Assembly (NCBI GenBank): GCA_046046245.1
Contig: JBJOKE010000092.1
Coordinates: forward strand, 1 to 64,000
Direction of reading: 5' to 3'
Length of the DNA stretch: 64,000 nucleotides
Origin: UBA4615 sp046046245
GTDB taxonomy: Bacteria > Pseudomonadota > Gammaproteobacteria > Burkholderiales > Burkholderiaceae_E
Shown: positions 25,099 through 34,500 of the stretch, in pieces
How the letters are laid out: each line of letters opens with the position of its first letter
How positions within the stretch are numbered: position 1 is the stretch's first letter
Made by a program: the position numbers and the translations under genes
Notes under the pieces: model-generated
What the model was told of the DNA's origin: nothing
What the model saw: only the letters and a program-made list of their open reading frames with translations
Databases searched by the model: none

Positions 25099-27219
25099 TC
25101 AGGTTGAATGCTTGGCGAGCACGGCGCGGACGGTGTCGGCGACGTTCTCGGCGGTGAATCCGAAGTGCTTGAAGAGCGCGCCGGCCGGGGCCGACTCGCC
25201 GTAGCGGTCGATGCCGACGACGGCATCGCAGCGGTACTTCCACCAGTAGTCGGTGACGCCCGCCTCGACCGCGATCCGCGGCAGAGTGTCGGGCAGCACG
25301 CGCGACTTGTACGTGACATCCTGCCGGTCGAAGACCGAGGTGGACGGCACCGACACCACCCGGACCTCGATGCCGTCGGCCGCGAGGAGCTCGCGCGCGG
25401 CGAGCGCCAGGCCCAGCTCGGAACCGGTCGCGAGGATCGCGCAGGCGGGTTCGGCCGCGTCGCGCACCACGTAGCCGCCGTGACGGATCGCCTCGACCTG
25501 CGTGTCGGACCGGGTCACGAAGGGCACGGCCTGCCGCGACAGCAGCAGCGCGCTCGGGCCGTCGTCGCGCTCGATCGCCATCGACCAGGCGACCGCGGTC
25601 TCGACCGGGTCGGCCGGACGCCAGACGTCGAGGCCCGGGATCAGCCGCAGGCTGGACGCGTGCTCGACCGACTGGTGGGTCGGGCCGTCCTCGCCGAGAC
25701 CGATCGAGTCGTGGGTGAACACGTGGATCACGCGCTGCCTCATCAGCGCGGCCATGCGGATCGCGTTGCGCGAGTAGTCGCTGAAGGTGAGGAAGGTACC
25801 GCCGAAGGGGATGTAGCCGCCGTGCAGCGCGACTCCGTTCATCGCGGCGGCCATGCCGAACTCGCGCACGCCCCAGTTCACGTGCCGGCCGGGCACGTAG
25901 GTCGCGCCGTCCGGGCCGCCGGAGCTGCGGAACGCACCCGCGCCCTTCCAGTCGGTGAGGTTCGAGCCGGTGAGGTCGGCGGAGCCGCCGAGCATCTCGG
26001 GCAGCGCCGGACCGAAGTGCTGGAGCGCGTTCTGGGAGGCCTTGCGGGTGGCGATGGTCTCGCCCTTCGCGACCGCCTCGTCGATCGCGCGCTGCGCGGT
26101 GAACTCCCAGGTGGCCGGCAGCACGCCGCGCATCCGGCGCTCGAACTCGGCGGCGTCGGCGGGGAACCGCTCGGCATAGGCGGCGAACAGGTCGTCCCAG
26201 GCCGCCTGCCGCTCGGCACCCGCGCCGGTGGCGTCCCAGGCCGCGTAGACGTCGGCGGGGATCTCGAACGGCCCGTGGTTCCAGCCGAGGGCACGGCGCA
26301 CGCCGGCGATCTCCTCGGCGCCCAGCGGTTCGCCGTGGGACTTCGCCTTGCCGGCGCGGGTCGGCGCGCCCTTGCCGATCACCGTGCGGCACTGGATCAG
26401 CGTCGGCGCGAAGCGGCGGCCCGCGGGTGTCTCGCGGCCGTTCGAGCCCCACTCCCTGGCCAGCGCGATCGCGGCGTCGACCGCGTCGATGTCGTGACCG
26501 TCGACGTCGGCGATGACGTTCCAGCCGTAGGCCTCGAAACGCCGGACCGTGTCGTCGCGGAACCAGGAGACGACCTCGCCGTCGATCGAGATGCCGTTGT
26601 CGTCGTAGAGCACCACCAGTTTCGACAGGCCCCAGGTGCCCGCGAGCGAGCACGCCTCGTGGGAGACCCCCTCCATCAGGCAGCCGTCGCCGATGAAGAC
26701 CCAGGTGAAGTGGTCGACCAGCGGGAAGCCCTCGCGGTTGAACTCGCCCGCGAGCATCCGCTCGGCGAGCGCCATGCCGACCGCGTTCGCGAGGCCCTGC
26801 CCGAGCGGCCCGGTGGTGGTCTCGACGCCCGGCGTGATGCCGACCTCGGGGTGGCCCGGCGTCTTCGAGTGCAGCTTGCGGAACGCGCGCAGCTCGTCGA
26901 TCGGCAGGTCGTAGCCCGTCAGGTGCAGCAGCGCGTACAGCAGCATCGAGCCGTGCCCGTTCGACAGCACGAACCGGTCGCGGTCGAACCAGGTGGGCTT
27001 GCCCGGGTTGTGCTTCAGGTGCCGGCTCCAGAGCGCGACCGCGATGTCGGCCATGCCCATCGGCATGCCCGGGTGCCCGGAGTTGGCCAGCTCGACGGCG
27101 TCCATCGCCAGCGCTCGGATCGCGGCGGCCATCCGCGCGGGCTCGCTGCGGTCGTGCACGGAGGCGGCGGCGGCCGCGTCGTCGACGGCCTCGGCCGCGG
27201 GAGTCGGGGATGTCTGCAT
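25099..27219 (-). CDS. tkt: Transketolase
   Basis: A 706-residue thiamine-diphosphate enzyme of the pentose phosphate and Calvin pathways. It has DAVELANSGHPGMPMGMADIAVALW, the ThDP-binding segment FIGDGCLMEGVSHEA...DDNGISIDGEV, THDSIGLGEDGPTHQSVEH and the C-terminal Asp/His region. The N-terminal 40 residues are Ala-rich and variable. The start is the ATG giving MQTSPTPAAE, with GAGG upstream. A possible -10 (TAAAAT, minus strand 27272-27267) precedes it, but no good -35 is seen. It heads the tkt-gap transcript. Confidence 0.97.
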   Translation of the reverse strand: MQTSPTPAAEAVDDAAAAASVHDRSEPARMAAAIRALAMDAVELANSGHPGMPMGMADIAVALWSRHLKHNPGKPTWFDRDRFVLSNGHGSMLLYALLHLTGYDLPIDELRAFRKLHSKTPGHPEVGITPGVETTTGPLGQGLANAVGMALAERMLAGEFNREGFPLVDHFTWVFIGDGCLMEGVSHEACSLAGTWGLSKLVVLYDDNGISIDGEVVSWFRDDTVRRFEAYGWNVIADVDGHDIDAVDAAIALAREWGSNGRETPAGRRFAPTLIQCRTVIGKGAPTRAGKAKSHGEPLGAEEIAGVRRALGWNHGPFEIPADVYAAWDATGAGAERQAAWDDLFAAYAERFPADAAEFERRMRGVLPATWEFTAQRAIDEAVAKGETIATRKASQNALQHFGPALPEMLGGSADLTGSNLTDWKGAGAFRSSGGPDGATYVPGRHVNWGVREFGMAAAMNGVALHGGYIPFGGTFLTFSDYSRNAIRMAALMRQRVIHVFTHDSIGLGEDGPTHQSVEHASSLRLIPGLDVWRPADPVETAVAWSMAIERDDGPSALLLSRQAVPFVTRSDTQVEAIRHGGYVVRDAAEPACAILATGSELGLALAARELLAADGIEVRVVSVPSTSVFDRQDVTYKSRVLPDTLPRIAVEAGVTDYWWKYRCDAVVGIDRYGESAPAGALFKHFGFTAENVADTVRAVLAKHST

Positions 27220-27318
27220 GGGAGCGCCTCGAAGGCCGAGCCGGCCGGGCTGGGGGGGAAGCGTCGATTTTAACAAACGACCGGTACCCGACCGGACCCC
27301 GGGCTACACTCGCCTGCG

Positions 27319-28086
27319 ATGCCGCCGCCCGCCGCGAACCGATTGTTCCATCCCGAGCCGCTCGTCGCCGGCGACAGGCTGCGGCTCGACCCCGAGGCGA
27401 GCCATCACGCGCTGCGCGTGCTGCGCCTCGCGCCGGGTGACGCGGTGGAGCTGTTCGACGGCCGGGGGCGCCGGTTCCCGGGGCGACTGGCCGACACCGA
27501 CCCGAAGGGCGCGGCGGTGATCCTCGGCGAGCCGCTCGACGCACGAACCGAGAGCCCGCTGGCCGTCGGCCTCGCCCAGGGTCTGCCTGCCGGGGACAAG
27601 ATGGACTGGGTCGTCGAGAAGGCGGTGGAGCTCGGCGTGACCGCGATCCAGCCGCTGTTCGCACGGCGCTCGGTGCTCCGGCTCGATGGCGAGCGGGCCG
27701 CGAAGCGGGTCGCGCACTGGCGACGGATCGCGGTCGCCGCCTGCATGCAGTGCGGCCGCGACGTCGTGCCGACGGTCGCCGAGCCGCTGCCGCTCGAGCG
27801 CTGGCTCGCGGCGGGCATCGCGAGCCCGCGGCCCGGCGGCGGCGGCTCGCCCGTGCGGCTGCTGCTGTCGCCACGGGGCGACGGTGGCCTGGCCGGCCTG
27901 CCCGCCCCGCCCGGCGCGGGCGCGTGGCTGCTCGCCGGGCCGGAGAGCGGCTTCGACGACGCCGAGGAGGATCGGGCGCTCGCGGCCGGCTGGCGGCCGC
28001 TGCGGCTCGGGCCGCGCGTGCTTCGGACCGAGACGGCGGGGCTGGCCGCCGCGGCGGCGCTGCAGGCGCGCTTCGGCGACTTCTGA
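27319..28086 (+). CDS. rsmE: 16S rRNA (uracil-1498-N3)-methyltransferase
   Basis: A 255-residue SPOUT-class methyltransferase that methylates U1498 of 16S rRNA. It begins with RLFHPEPL and SHHALRVLRLAPGD (PUA-like domain), then KMDWVVEKAVELGVTAIQPLF. The knot region has LLAGPESGF, where most relatives have GPEGGF, and LGPRVLRTETAGLAAAAAL. The AACMQCGR segment differs from the usual AxEQxGR. The family call is secure; these changes could slightly alter SAM or RNA binding. It is divergent from tkt. Confidence 0.92.
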   Translation: MPPPAANRLFHPEPLVAGDRLRLDPEASHHALRVLRLAPGDAVELFDGRGRRFPGRLADTDPKGAAVILGEPLDARTESPLAVGLAQGLPAGDKMDWVVEKAVELGVTAIQPLFARRSVLRLDGERAAKRVAHWRRIAVAACMQCGRDVVPTVAEPLPLERWLAAGIASPRPGGGGSPVRLLLSPRGDGGLAGLPAPPGAGAWLLAGPESGFDDAEEDRALAAGWRPLRLGPRVLRTETAGLAAAAALQARFGDF

Positions 28087-28189
28087 AGCGGTCGCGTCAG
28101 CGGTCGCCCCCTCGTCGGCGCCCCGCGACCGCGCTAGGCTGCGCCCGGACGGGACCGATCGGCGGTACCCGCGACACGGAGGATCGACG

Positions 28190-28624
28190 ATGAGCCTGAT
28201 GGACGGACTGATGGGCGCCCTGGGCGGGGCACTGGGCGGACAGCAGGGCGGCGGATCGAATCCGCTGCTGCAGCTCGCGATGCAGATGCTCGCGGGTGGC
28301 GGCCAGGGCGGCGCGGGCGCGGGCCTGGGCGGACTCGGCGGGCTGATCCAGGCCTTCGAGCGCAACGGTCTCGGGGACGTCGCGCAGTCCTGGGTCGGCA
28401 CCGGCCAGAACCTGCCGGTCTCGCCGGAGCAGCTGCAGCAGGTGCTGGGCGGCGACGTGATCGGCGGCCTCGCGCGGCAGCTGGGCCTGTCCCCGCAGCA
28501 GGCCTCGAGCGGACTCGCCGACGTGCTGCCCCAGCTCGTCGACCGGCTGACCCCTCAGGGGACGCTGCCGCAGGGCCAGATCGACGTCGCCGGGATCATG
28601 AACGCGCTGGGTCTGGGCCGCTGA
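28190..28624 (+). CDS. YidB/DUF937 family protein
   Basis: A 144-residue protein, rich in Gly and Gln at the start (ALGGALGGQQGGGSNPLL, QMLAGGGQGGAG), then FERNGLGDVAQSWVGTGQNLPVSPEQLQQVLGG, which is the family signature, and LARQLGLSPQQASSGLADVLPQLVDRLTPQG. The function of the family is not known. An ACGGAGGA ribosome site precedes the ATG. Its last 29 bp overlap the 3' end of the convergent barstar gene. Confidence 0.88.
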   Translation: MSLMDGLMGALGGALGGQQGGGSNPLLQLAMQMLAGGGQGGAGAGLGGLGGLIQAFERNGLGDVAQSWVGTGQNLPVSPEQLQQVLGGDVIGGLARQLGLSPQQASSGLADVLPQLVDRLTPQGTLPQGQIDVAGIMNALGLGR

Positions 28625-29018
28625 GCGACCAGAAGACCCTGAACGCGACGCCGCGCTCGCCGAACCGGTCGGCAGCGTCGCGGAAGGTGTCGAGCAGCGC
28701 CTCCCGGTCGTCGTCGGCCAGGCCCGGCGGCCCGGGCAACCGCTCGACGACCAGCACGAGGCCGGGCCTGGCCGCATCCGGCAGCGGCGTCAGGTCGGTC
28801 AGGCAGTCGTAGAGCGCGTCGAGGTTCGCACCGAACCAGTCGGGCAGCCCGAAGCCCGACGCGAGCGCGGCCATCGTGCCGGCCTTGTCGCGCGCCGGTC
28901 CGCAGTCGGCGTGCAGCCAGCGCTGGCCCGCGCGGTCGGCGGCGCGATGCAGCGCGTCGACCCGCCTCGCTCCCAGCGGAAGCACGGCCTGCGCAGGCAG
29001 GCTGCCCAGTGCGGTCAT
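28596..29018 (-). CDS. Barstar-family RNase inhibitor
   Basis: A 140-residue protein with the barstar core: the loop-helix LPDWFGANLDALYDCLTDL (about residues 56-75), matching the inhibitor surface that plugs the barnase active site, and a C-terminal strand FRVFWSLSG. The N-terminal 30 residues are an extra extension. It starts 4 bp after the RNase stop codon, so it is coexpressed and would protect the cytoplasm. The start giving MTALGSL was preferred over a longer frame that overlaps the RNase. Confidence 0.88.
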   Translation of the reverse strand: MTALGSLPAQAVLPLGARRVDALHRAADRAGQRWLHADCGPARDKAGTMAALASGFGLPDWFGANLDALYDCLTDLTPLPDAARPGLVLVVERLPGPPGLADDDREALLDTFRDAADRFGERGVAFRVFWSLSGPDPARS

Positions 29019-29022
29019 CGCG

Positions 29023-29409
29023 TCACTCCCGGATCCGTCGGAACGACCGGTAGTGGTCGTCGGTGTACCAGTACTCGCCCGAGGTCCGCGGATCGCCCCC
29101 GGCGACGATGCGGCGCGCACCGCGGTCGCGCGAGCCCGGCGTGCGCACGGTGTACTCGGTGTAGTAGCCCCGCGGCTGGCGCGGCAGCAGCCGCTCGCGG
29201 TTGCCGAAGACCGTGCCGTCCTTGTCGTACGGGTACGGGCCGCCGGCCCGGATCAGCGCGAGGGTCTCGCGGGCCTCGCGCGGCAGCTCGGCCAACGCGA
29301 TCGCTTCGCCGCCGGCGGGCACGACCGCGTCCCGCGCGACGGCGACGAAGGCGCCGGCGAGCAGCAGCAGCGACAGGACGATCCACGGGACCCAGCGGCG
29401 GAGCGGCAT
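29023..29409 (-). CDS. Exported barnase-type ribonuclease
   Basis: A 128-residue microbial RNase (N1/T1/barnase family). The N-terminus is basic then hydrophobic (RRWVPWIVLSLLLLAGAFVAVA), a signal peptide or anchor, so the enzyme acts outside the cytoplasm. The core has GTVFGNRERLLP, then the catalytic glutamate Glu85 in YYTEYTV, the arginines near 94-100 and the catalytic His119 in TDDHYRSF, in the same order as Glu73, Arg87 and His102 of barnase. The barstar gene follows immediately. Confidence 0.88.
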   Translation of the reverse strand: MPLRRWVPWIVLSLLLLAGAFVAVARDAVVPAGGEAIALAELPREARETLALIRAGGPYPYDKDGTVFGNRERLLPRQPRGYYTEYTVRTPGSRDRGARRIVAGGDPRTSGEYWYTDDHYRSFRRIRE

Positions 29410-29517
29410 GCCTCGGATCGTACGGCATCCCCGGGCACCGCAGGCCGGATCGACCGGACGGCGCGCGGGGTCGGCCGCCATGGGGCGCGATCGGCCGTGG
29501 CGGCGGTGACCGGTTAC

Positions 29518-31995
29518 TCAGTCCGACGCGGTCGCGAGGCTGCGGTCGGCGGCCGAGTCGTCGGTGGATGCGCCACCGCCGCCAGCCGTCGCCGCGCCGC
29601 CGGCCGAGCCGGTGACCGACCCGAGGGCGAGGTCCAGCGCGGTGGACGCATCGGCGACGCGCGCCTGGCCCCGCTGCAGCATGAACGCGAGCTCGGGCGC
29701 CTGCATCGTCAGGCTCTCGTCGGGGTGGCGGGTCAGGATGAACAGCTTGCGGGCCGGGCTGATCCACGCGAGCTTGAAGACCCGGGCACCGGCCCCGTCG
29801 CCCACCTCGATCCGCAGGCCGCGCCGCAGCGGCGCGAGCAGCTGATCGGCGGCGGAGACGGTCGGTGCCCCCTCGGCGTCGGCGTCGACGTCGGGCTTCG
29901 GCTCGAAGCGCACCGTGCCGTCGGGCCGCATCCGAACGGCGACCGGCGGGGACGGCGAGGCCGGGGACGCGGCGGCCGCCGCGCGGCGCTTGGCCGCAGC
30001 GATCTCGAGCGTGTGGGCACGCAGCAGCTCGTCGAAGAACGCGTCGCGATCGGCCTCGGGCAGCTCGACCCGCGCCAGGCCGTCGCGCAGTCCGCGGATC
30101 AGCCTGGGCAGCACCGTCGCGAGCCGGACGATCTCCTCCGACTGCTTCGGCGCGACGCTCCAGACCAGGCAGTCGGCCACCTCCAGCGAGGCGTCCCAGG
30201 CACGCTCGGCCGCCTCGCCCTCGTGCTCGGCCCGCGCGCGGGCGAGGACCGGGGTCCACCAGCGGTGCAGGAACCCCCGGACGAAGGCCGGCGTGTCGGA
30301 CGAAACGCGGCGCGCGAGCTCCGCCCGGGCCGCCTCGTCGGCGACCGCGAGCGCCTCGCGCCGCGCGGCGTCACGCGCGACCGCGTCGATCGCGGCCGCC
30401 CGGCGCGCCGTCTCGTCGGCCGCGAGCGCCTCGATCGAGGCGAGCGCCTCGTCGAAGATCGACAGCTCGGCGTCGAACTCGGCGACGATCCGCTCGACGA
30501 CCGCCGACAGCGCCGCGATCGCCCGCGAGCCCGGCGACAGGTCCGAGTCCGGGTCGGCACCCAGCTCGGAGATCCGGTCGATCAGCCGGCGCATCGGGTG
30601 CTGGCGCCGCGCGAAGAAGCTGCGGTCGAGCAGCGCGGCCTTCACGCCCACCACCTGCAGTCGCAGCAGCTGCTGCTTGATGGAGTCCGGCAGCCTGCGG
30701 TCGGCGTAGATGTAGTCGAACACCATCGAGACGATCTCGACGGTGATCTGGTCGAGCGGCGAGCCCTGTTCGCGCACGCGCTCGACGATCGCCGGCAGCA
30801 CCTGCGCGAAGTCGGCGGGTACCGGACCGCGCTGCAACGCGGTCAGCGACGCGACCAGGGGGCGCCGGACCGGGGAGACCGGGATGTCGGCGACGCCGAA
30901 CACCGCGGGATTCGACAGCATCCGCGCGACGCGCTGGCGCCCCGAGGAGCGCCCTGCCGAGGCGTCGGCCATCGCGCGATCGAGCGCCTCGATCGGGTCG
31001 AGCACCGGGCCCCAGCCGTCGGCGGCGGCCGCGGCGGACACGCCGTCGGCGTACGTACCGTCGGCGGCGGCCGCGGCGGACACGCCGTCGGCGGCGGCCG
31101 AGACGGCCTGGCCGACGCCGGGCGATCGGACCCCTGAATTCCCCGGGACCGCGGGCCCGACGCCGCGTACGGCACCCCCAAGCGCCGGCGCGGCCGCCGC
31201 CGCTGCGTCGGCCGCCGGCTCGCACGGCTGCCGGGCCGGGCCGGATGCGGTCGTCCGGACCTTGGGCCGGATCTTCGGCAGGACCTGGTTCGCGCGCAGC
31301 CGATCGTTGACGGCCGCATACAGGCCGTTCAGGTTCCGCGAGACGTGGGGCTCGAACGCATCGAGGAGCGCCACACGCACCTCGGCGCGCGGCGACAGTT
31401 CGACGAGCGCGTCCTTCAGTGCCTCGAAGATCGCCTCGGGCGCCACCGGATGGCGTCCCTCGTCGAACCAGTCGCGGTCCAGCAGCGCACCCAGCCGCGC
31501 GCGGATGCCGAGCACCTCGTCGGGATCGAGCCGGCTCCTGGCGCGGCCGATCACCCGTTCGACGCTGAGCCGATCGCGGATCGCCTCTTCCGACACCAGC
31601 GACAGCTCGTCGGCCGACGCCTGCTGCGCACCGGGCGCGGGCGCGTCGAGCGCGAACAGCCTGCGCTCGAAGATGTCGCCGAAGCTGCGGCGGAACCGAT
31701 TCTCGATCTCCATCCGATGCTCGCGCACGAACATCACCGCGTCGAGCAGCAGCTGCTGCTGGTCGGAGCGGATCGAGCGCAGGGCCTCGGCCGTCAGCTC
31801 GTCGCTCATGCGGTTGAGCGCCTGCGCGACGACCTCGGTCATCCGCTGCAGGATCACCTCGCGGCATTCCTGCAGGAGATCGAAGCCGCGGCGCGCCACG
31901 GAGGGCGGCACGCCCGGGGCCGCGTCCGGACGCTCGCCCGGCTTGCCGTCCCGCCGCGAGGCGGCAGTATCCATCGGTGGTTCGCTGATCGACAT
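29518..31995 (-). CDS. DUF1631-like large protein
   Basis: An 825-residue protein. The N-terminus RRGFDLLQECREVILQRMTEVVAQALNRMSDEL and the middle VEIVSMVFDYIYADRRLPDSIKQQLLRLQVVGVKAALLDRSFFARRQHPMRRLIDRISELG fit DUF1631, a betaproteobacterial/gammaproteobacterial family of unknown function. Its C-terminus has features of a PilZ-like fold (the LRRGLRIEVGDGAGARVFKLAWISPARKLFILT block), which suggests cyclic-di-GMP or regulatory binding, but this is inference. A low-complexity Ala/Asp/Gly stretch near residues 300-328 contains a DNA-level tandem repeat. There is no signal peptide. Confidence 0.8.
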   Translation of the reverse strand: MSISEPPMDTAASRRDGKPGERPDAAPGVPPSVARRGFDLLQECREVILQRMTEVVAQALNRMSDELTAEALRSIRSDQQQLLLDAVMFVREHRMEIENRFRRSFGDIFERRLFALDAPAPGAQQASADELSLVSEEAIRDRLSVERVIGRARSRLDPDEVLGIRARLGALLDRDWFDEGRHPVAPEAIFEALKDALVELSPRAEVRVALLDAFEPHVSRNLNGLYAAVNDRLRANQVLPKIRPKVRTTASGPARQPCEPAADAAAAAAPALGGAVRGVGPAVPGNSGVRSPGVGQAVSAAADGVSAAAAADGTYADGVSAAAAADGWGPVLDPIEALDRAMADASAGRSSGRQRVARMLSNPAVFGVADIPVSPVRRPLVASLTALQRGPVPADFAQVLPAIVERVREQGSPLDQITVEIVSMVFDYIYADRRLPDSIKQQLLRLQVVGVKAALLDRSFFARRQHPMRRLIDRISELGADPDSDLSPGSRAIAALSAVVERIVAEFDAELSIFDEALASIEALAADETARRAAAIDAVARDAARREALAVADEAARAELARRVSSDTPAFVRGFLHRWWTPVLARARAEHEGEAAERAWDASLEVADCLVWSVAPKQSEEIVRLATVLPRLIRGLRDGLARVELPEADRDAFFDELLRAHTLEIAAAKRRAAAAASPASPSPPVAVRMRPDGTVRFEPKPDVDADAEGAPTVSAADQLLAPLRRGLRIEVGDGAGARVFKLAWISPARKLFILTRHPDESLTMQAPELAFMLQRGQARVADASTALDLALGSVTGSAGGAATAGGGGASTDDSAADRSLATASD
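31016..31093. repeat. Two identical 36-bp units inside the DUF1631 gene
   Basis: Units 31016-31051 and 31058-31093 are identical and separated by the six bases TACGTA, giving a 42-bp period that keeps the reading frame. They encode the repeated peptide DGVSAAAAADG in the low-complexity linker. This is a likely site of slippage length variation. Confidence 0.85.
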
Positions 31996-32211
31996 GGCCT
32001 CGGGGCCGCGCTCGGCGGCCGTTGGCGGGCTCGGGTCGCCCGTCCGGTCGAGCGTAGCGTCGACGCGACGCGCCGGCAGGGATCTCGGGCCCGGCGCGAG
32101 GCGTCGCCCGACGAACGGCAGCCCCGCTCCGGGGCGGCCGCGCCGCTCGTCCGTCGACGGGTGCCGCCGATCGCCCCGCGTCGTCCGCGCAGGCGCGGCC
32201 GCCCAGCCGGA

Positions 32212-34500
32212 TCAGCGGGAGGCGTTGATGTCCACGACCGTCCAGGCGGTCATGTTGACGAGGCGACGGACGGTCGCCGATGCCGTCAGGACGTGCACCG
32301 GGCGCGCCGCGCCGAGCAGCACCGGCCCGATCGCGATGTTGTTGCCCGCGGCCGTCTTCAGCAGGTTGTACGAGATGTTGGCCGCATCGATGTTCGGCAT
32401 CACGAGCAGGTTCGCCTCGCCGGCGAGCGTGGTGCGCGGCATCAGGCCGCGGCGGTAGTCGGGATCGAGCGCCGCGTCGCCATGCATCTCGCCGTCGATC
32501 TGCAGGTCGGGCGCCCGCTCGCGAAGGATCGCCAGCGCCTCCCGCATCTTCACCGCCGAGGGCTGGTTCGACGAGCCGAAGTTGGAGTGCGACAGCAGCG
32601 CGACCGACGGCCTGATGCCGAAGCGGCGCAGCTCGTCGGCCGCCATCAGCGTGATCTCGGCGAGCTGCGCGGCCGTCGGGTCGACGTTCACGTGGGTGTC
32701 GACGACGGTGACCTGCCGGCCCGGCAGCATCAGCGTGTTCATCGCGGCATAGACGGTGGCGCCGGGCTTGCGGCCGATCACGTCGTCGATGTACTGCAGG
32801 TGCTGCGAGTACGGGCCGAACGAGCCGCAGATCAGCCCGTCGGCCTCGCCGCGCTGGACCGCGAGCGCGCCGATCAGCGTGTTGCGACGGCGGACCTCGA
32901 TCTGCGCGTACTGCGGCGTCACGCCCTTGCGGTCGACCAGCGAATGGTAGGTCTGCCAGTAGTCGCGGAAGCGCTCGTCCCACTCGGGGTTGACCACGTC
33001 GAAGTCGCGACCCGGACGGATACGCAGACCGTAACGTTCGATACGACGCTCGATCACTGCCGGGCGACCGACGAGCGTGGGCTTGGCGAGCCGCTCGTCG
33101 ACGACCTGCTGGACCGCGCGCAGCACCCGCTCGTCCTCGCCCTCGGCATAGACGATCCGACGCGTCTCGCCGCGCCTGGCGGCCGAGAAGATCGGCTTCA
33201 TGAAGTTGCCCGAGTGGTAGACGAACTGCTCGAGCTGCGACCGGTAGGCGTCGAAGTCGGCGATCGGGCGGGTGGCGACGCCGGAGTCCATCGCCGCCTT
33301 AGCGACCGCCGGCGCGATCCTGGCGATCAGCCGCGGATCGAAGGGCCGCGGGATCAGGTACTCGGGGCCGAAGGACACGCCCGGCCCGCCATAGGCCGCG
33401 GTCACCACGTCGGACTGCTCGGCGCGTGCGAGCTCGGCGACCGCACGGACCGCGGCGATCTCCATCTCGCGGGTGATCGTCGTCGCGCCGACGTCGAGCG
33501 CCCCGCGGAACAGGAACGGGAACACCAGGACGTTGTTGACCTGGTTCGGATAGTCGCTGCGGCCGGTGGCGATGACCGCGTCGTCGCGGACCTCCTTCAC
33601 CAGTTCGGGCAGGATCTCCGGCGTGGGGTTCGCGAGCGCGAGGATCAGCGGCTTCGGCGCCATCCGCGCGACCATCTCGGGCTTGAGCACGCCGCCGGCC
33701 GACAGGCCGAGGAACACGTCGGCGTCGCCGATCACCTCGGCGAGCGTGCGGGCGTCGGTGTGCTGGGCGAAGCGCGCCTTCTCGTCGTCCATCAGCACCG
33801 TGCGGCCGACGTGGACCACGCCCTCGATGTCGGTGACCCAGATCTGCTCGCGTCGGAACCCGAGGTCGAGCAGCAGGTCCAGGCAGGCGAGCGCGGCGGC
33901 GCCGGCGCCGCTGACCACGACCTTGGTGTCGGCGATCCGCTTGCCGACCACCTCGAGCCCGTTGAGGATCGCCGCACCGACGACGACCGCGGTCCCGTGC
34001 TGGTCGTCGTGGAAGACGGGAATCTTCATCCGTTCGCGCAGCCGGCGTTCGACGTGGAAGCACTCGGGCGCCTTGATGTCCTCGAGGTTGATGCCGCCGA
34101 AGGTCGGCTCGAGCGCGGCGATGATGTCGACCAGCTTGTCGGGGTCGGTCTCGGCCACCTCGATGTCGAAGACGTCGATGCCGGCGAACTTCTTGAAGAG
34201 AACGCCCTTGCCCTCCATGACCGGCTTGGCGGCGAGCGGGCCGATCGCGCCCAGGCCGAGCACCGCCGTGCCGTTCGTGATCACGGCGACCAGGTTGCCG
34301 CGGGCGGTGTAGCGGAAGGCGTTGGCCGGGTCCTCCACGATCATCTCGCAGGCGGCGGCCACGCCCGGCGAATAGGCGAGCGCGAGGTCGCGCTGGTTCA
34401 CCAGGCTCTTGGTCGGCGTGACCGAGATCTTCCCGGGCCGGCCCTGCTCGTGGTACTCGAGCGCCGCGCGGCGCAGGTCGGGGTTGAGGGGCTGAGCCAT
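32212..34500 (-). CDS. maeB: NADP-dependent malic enzyme with phosphotransacetylase domain
   Basis: A 762-residue MaeB-type fusion. The N-terminal half is a malic enzyme (NRDLALAYSPGVAAACEMI, KKFAGIDVFDIEV, DDQHGTAVVVGAAILNGL, and the dinucleotide site VVSGAGAAALACLDLL). From about residue 430 it is a phosphotransacetylase-like domain, which in MaeB is usually regulatory and catalytically inactive. The enzyme makes pyruvate and NADPH from malate. The start is the ATG giving MAQPLNPDLRRAALEYH. A possible -10 (GATAAT, minus 34542-34537) lies upstream. Confidence 0.96.
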   Translation of the reverse strand: MAQPLNPDLRRAALEYHEQGRPGKISVTPTKSLVNQRDLALAYSPGVAAACEMIVEDPANAFRYTARGNLVAVITNGTAVLGLGAIGPLAAKPVMEGKGVLFKKFAGIDVFDIEVAETDPDKLVDIIAALEPTFGGINLEDIKAPECFHVERRLRERMKIPVFHDDQHGTAVVVGAAILNGLEVVGKRIADTKVVVSGAGAAALACLDLLLDLGFRREQIWVTDIEGVVHVGRTVLMDDEKARFAQHTDARTLAEVIGDADVFLGLSAGGVLKPEMVARMAPKPLILALANPTPEILPELVKEVRDDAVIATGRSDYPNQVNNVLVFPFLFRGALDVGATTITREMEIAAVRAVAELARAEQSDVVTAAYGGPGVSFGPEYLIPRPFDPRLIARIAPAVAKAAMDSGVATRPIADFDAYRSQLEQFVYHSGNFMKPIFSAARRGETRRIVYAEGEDERVLRAVQQVVDERLAKPTLVGRPAVIERRIERYGLRIRPGRDFDVVNPEWDERFRDYWQTYHSLVDRKGVTPQYAQIEVRRRNTLIGALAVQRGEADGLICGSFGPYSQHLQYIDDVIGRKPGATVYAAMNTLMLPGRQVTVVDTHVNVDPTAAQLAEITLMAADELRRFGIRPSVALLSHSNFGSSNQPSAVKMREALAILRERAPDLQIDGEMHGDAALDPDYRRGLMPRTTLAGEANLLVMPNIDAANISYNLLKTAAGNNIAIGPVLLGAARPVHVLTASATVRRLVNMTAWTVVDINASR

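Noticed and set aside
31016..31093. 36-bp direct repeats as a CRISPR array
   Set aside because: There are only two units with a 6-bp gap, and they lie inside a coding frame; no cas gene is present.
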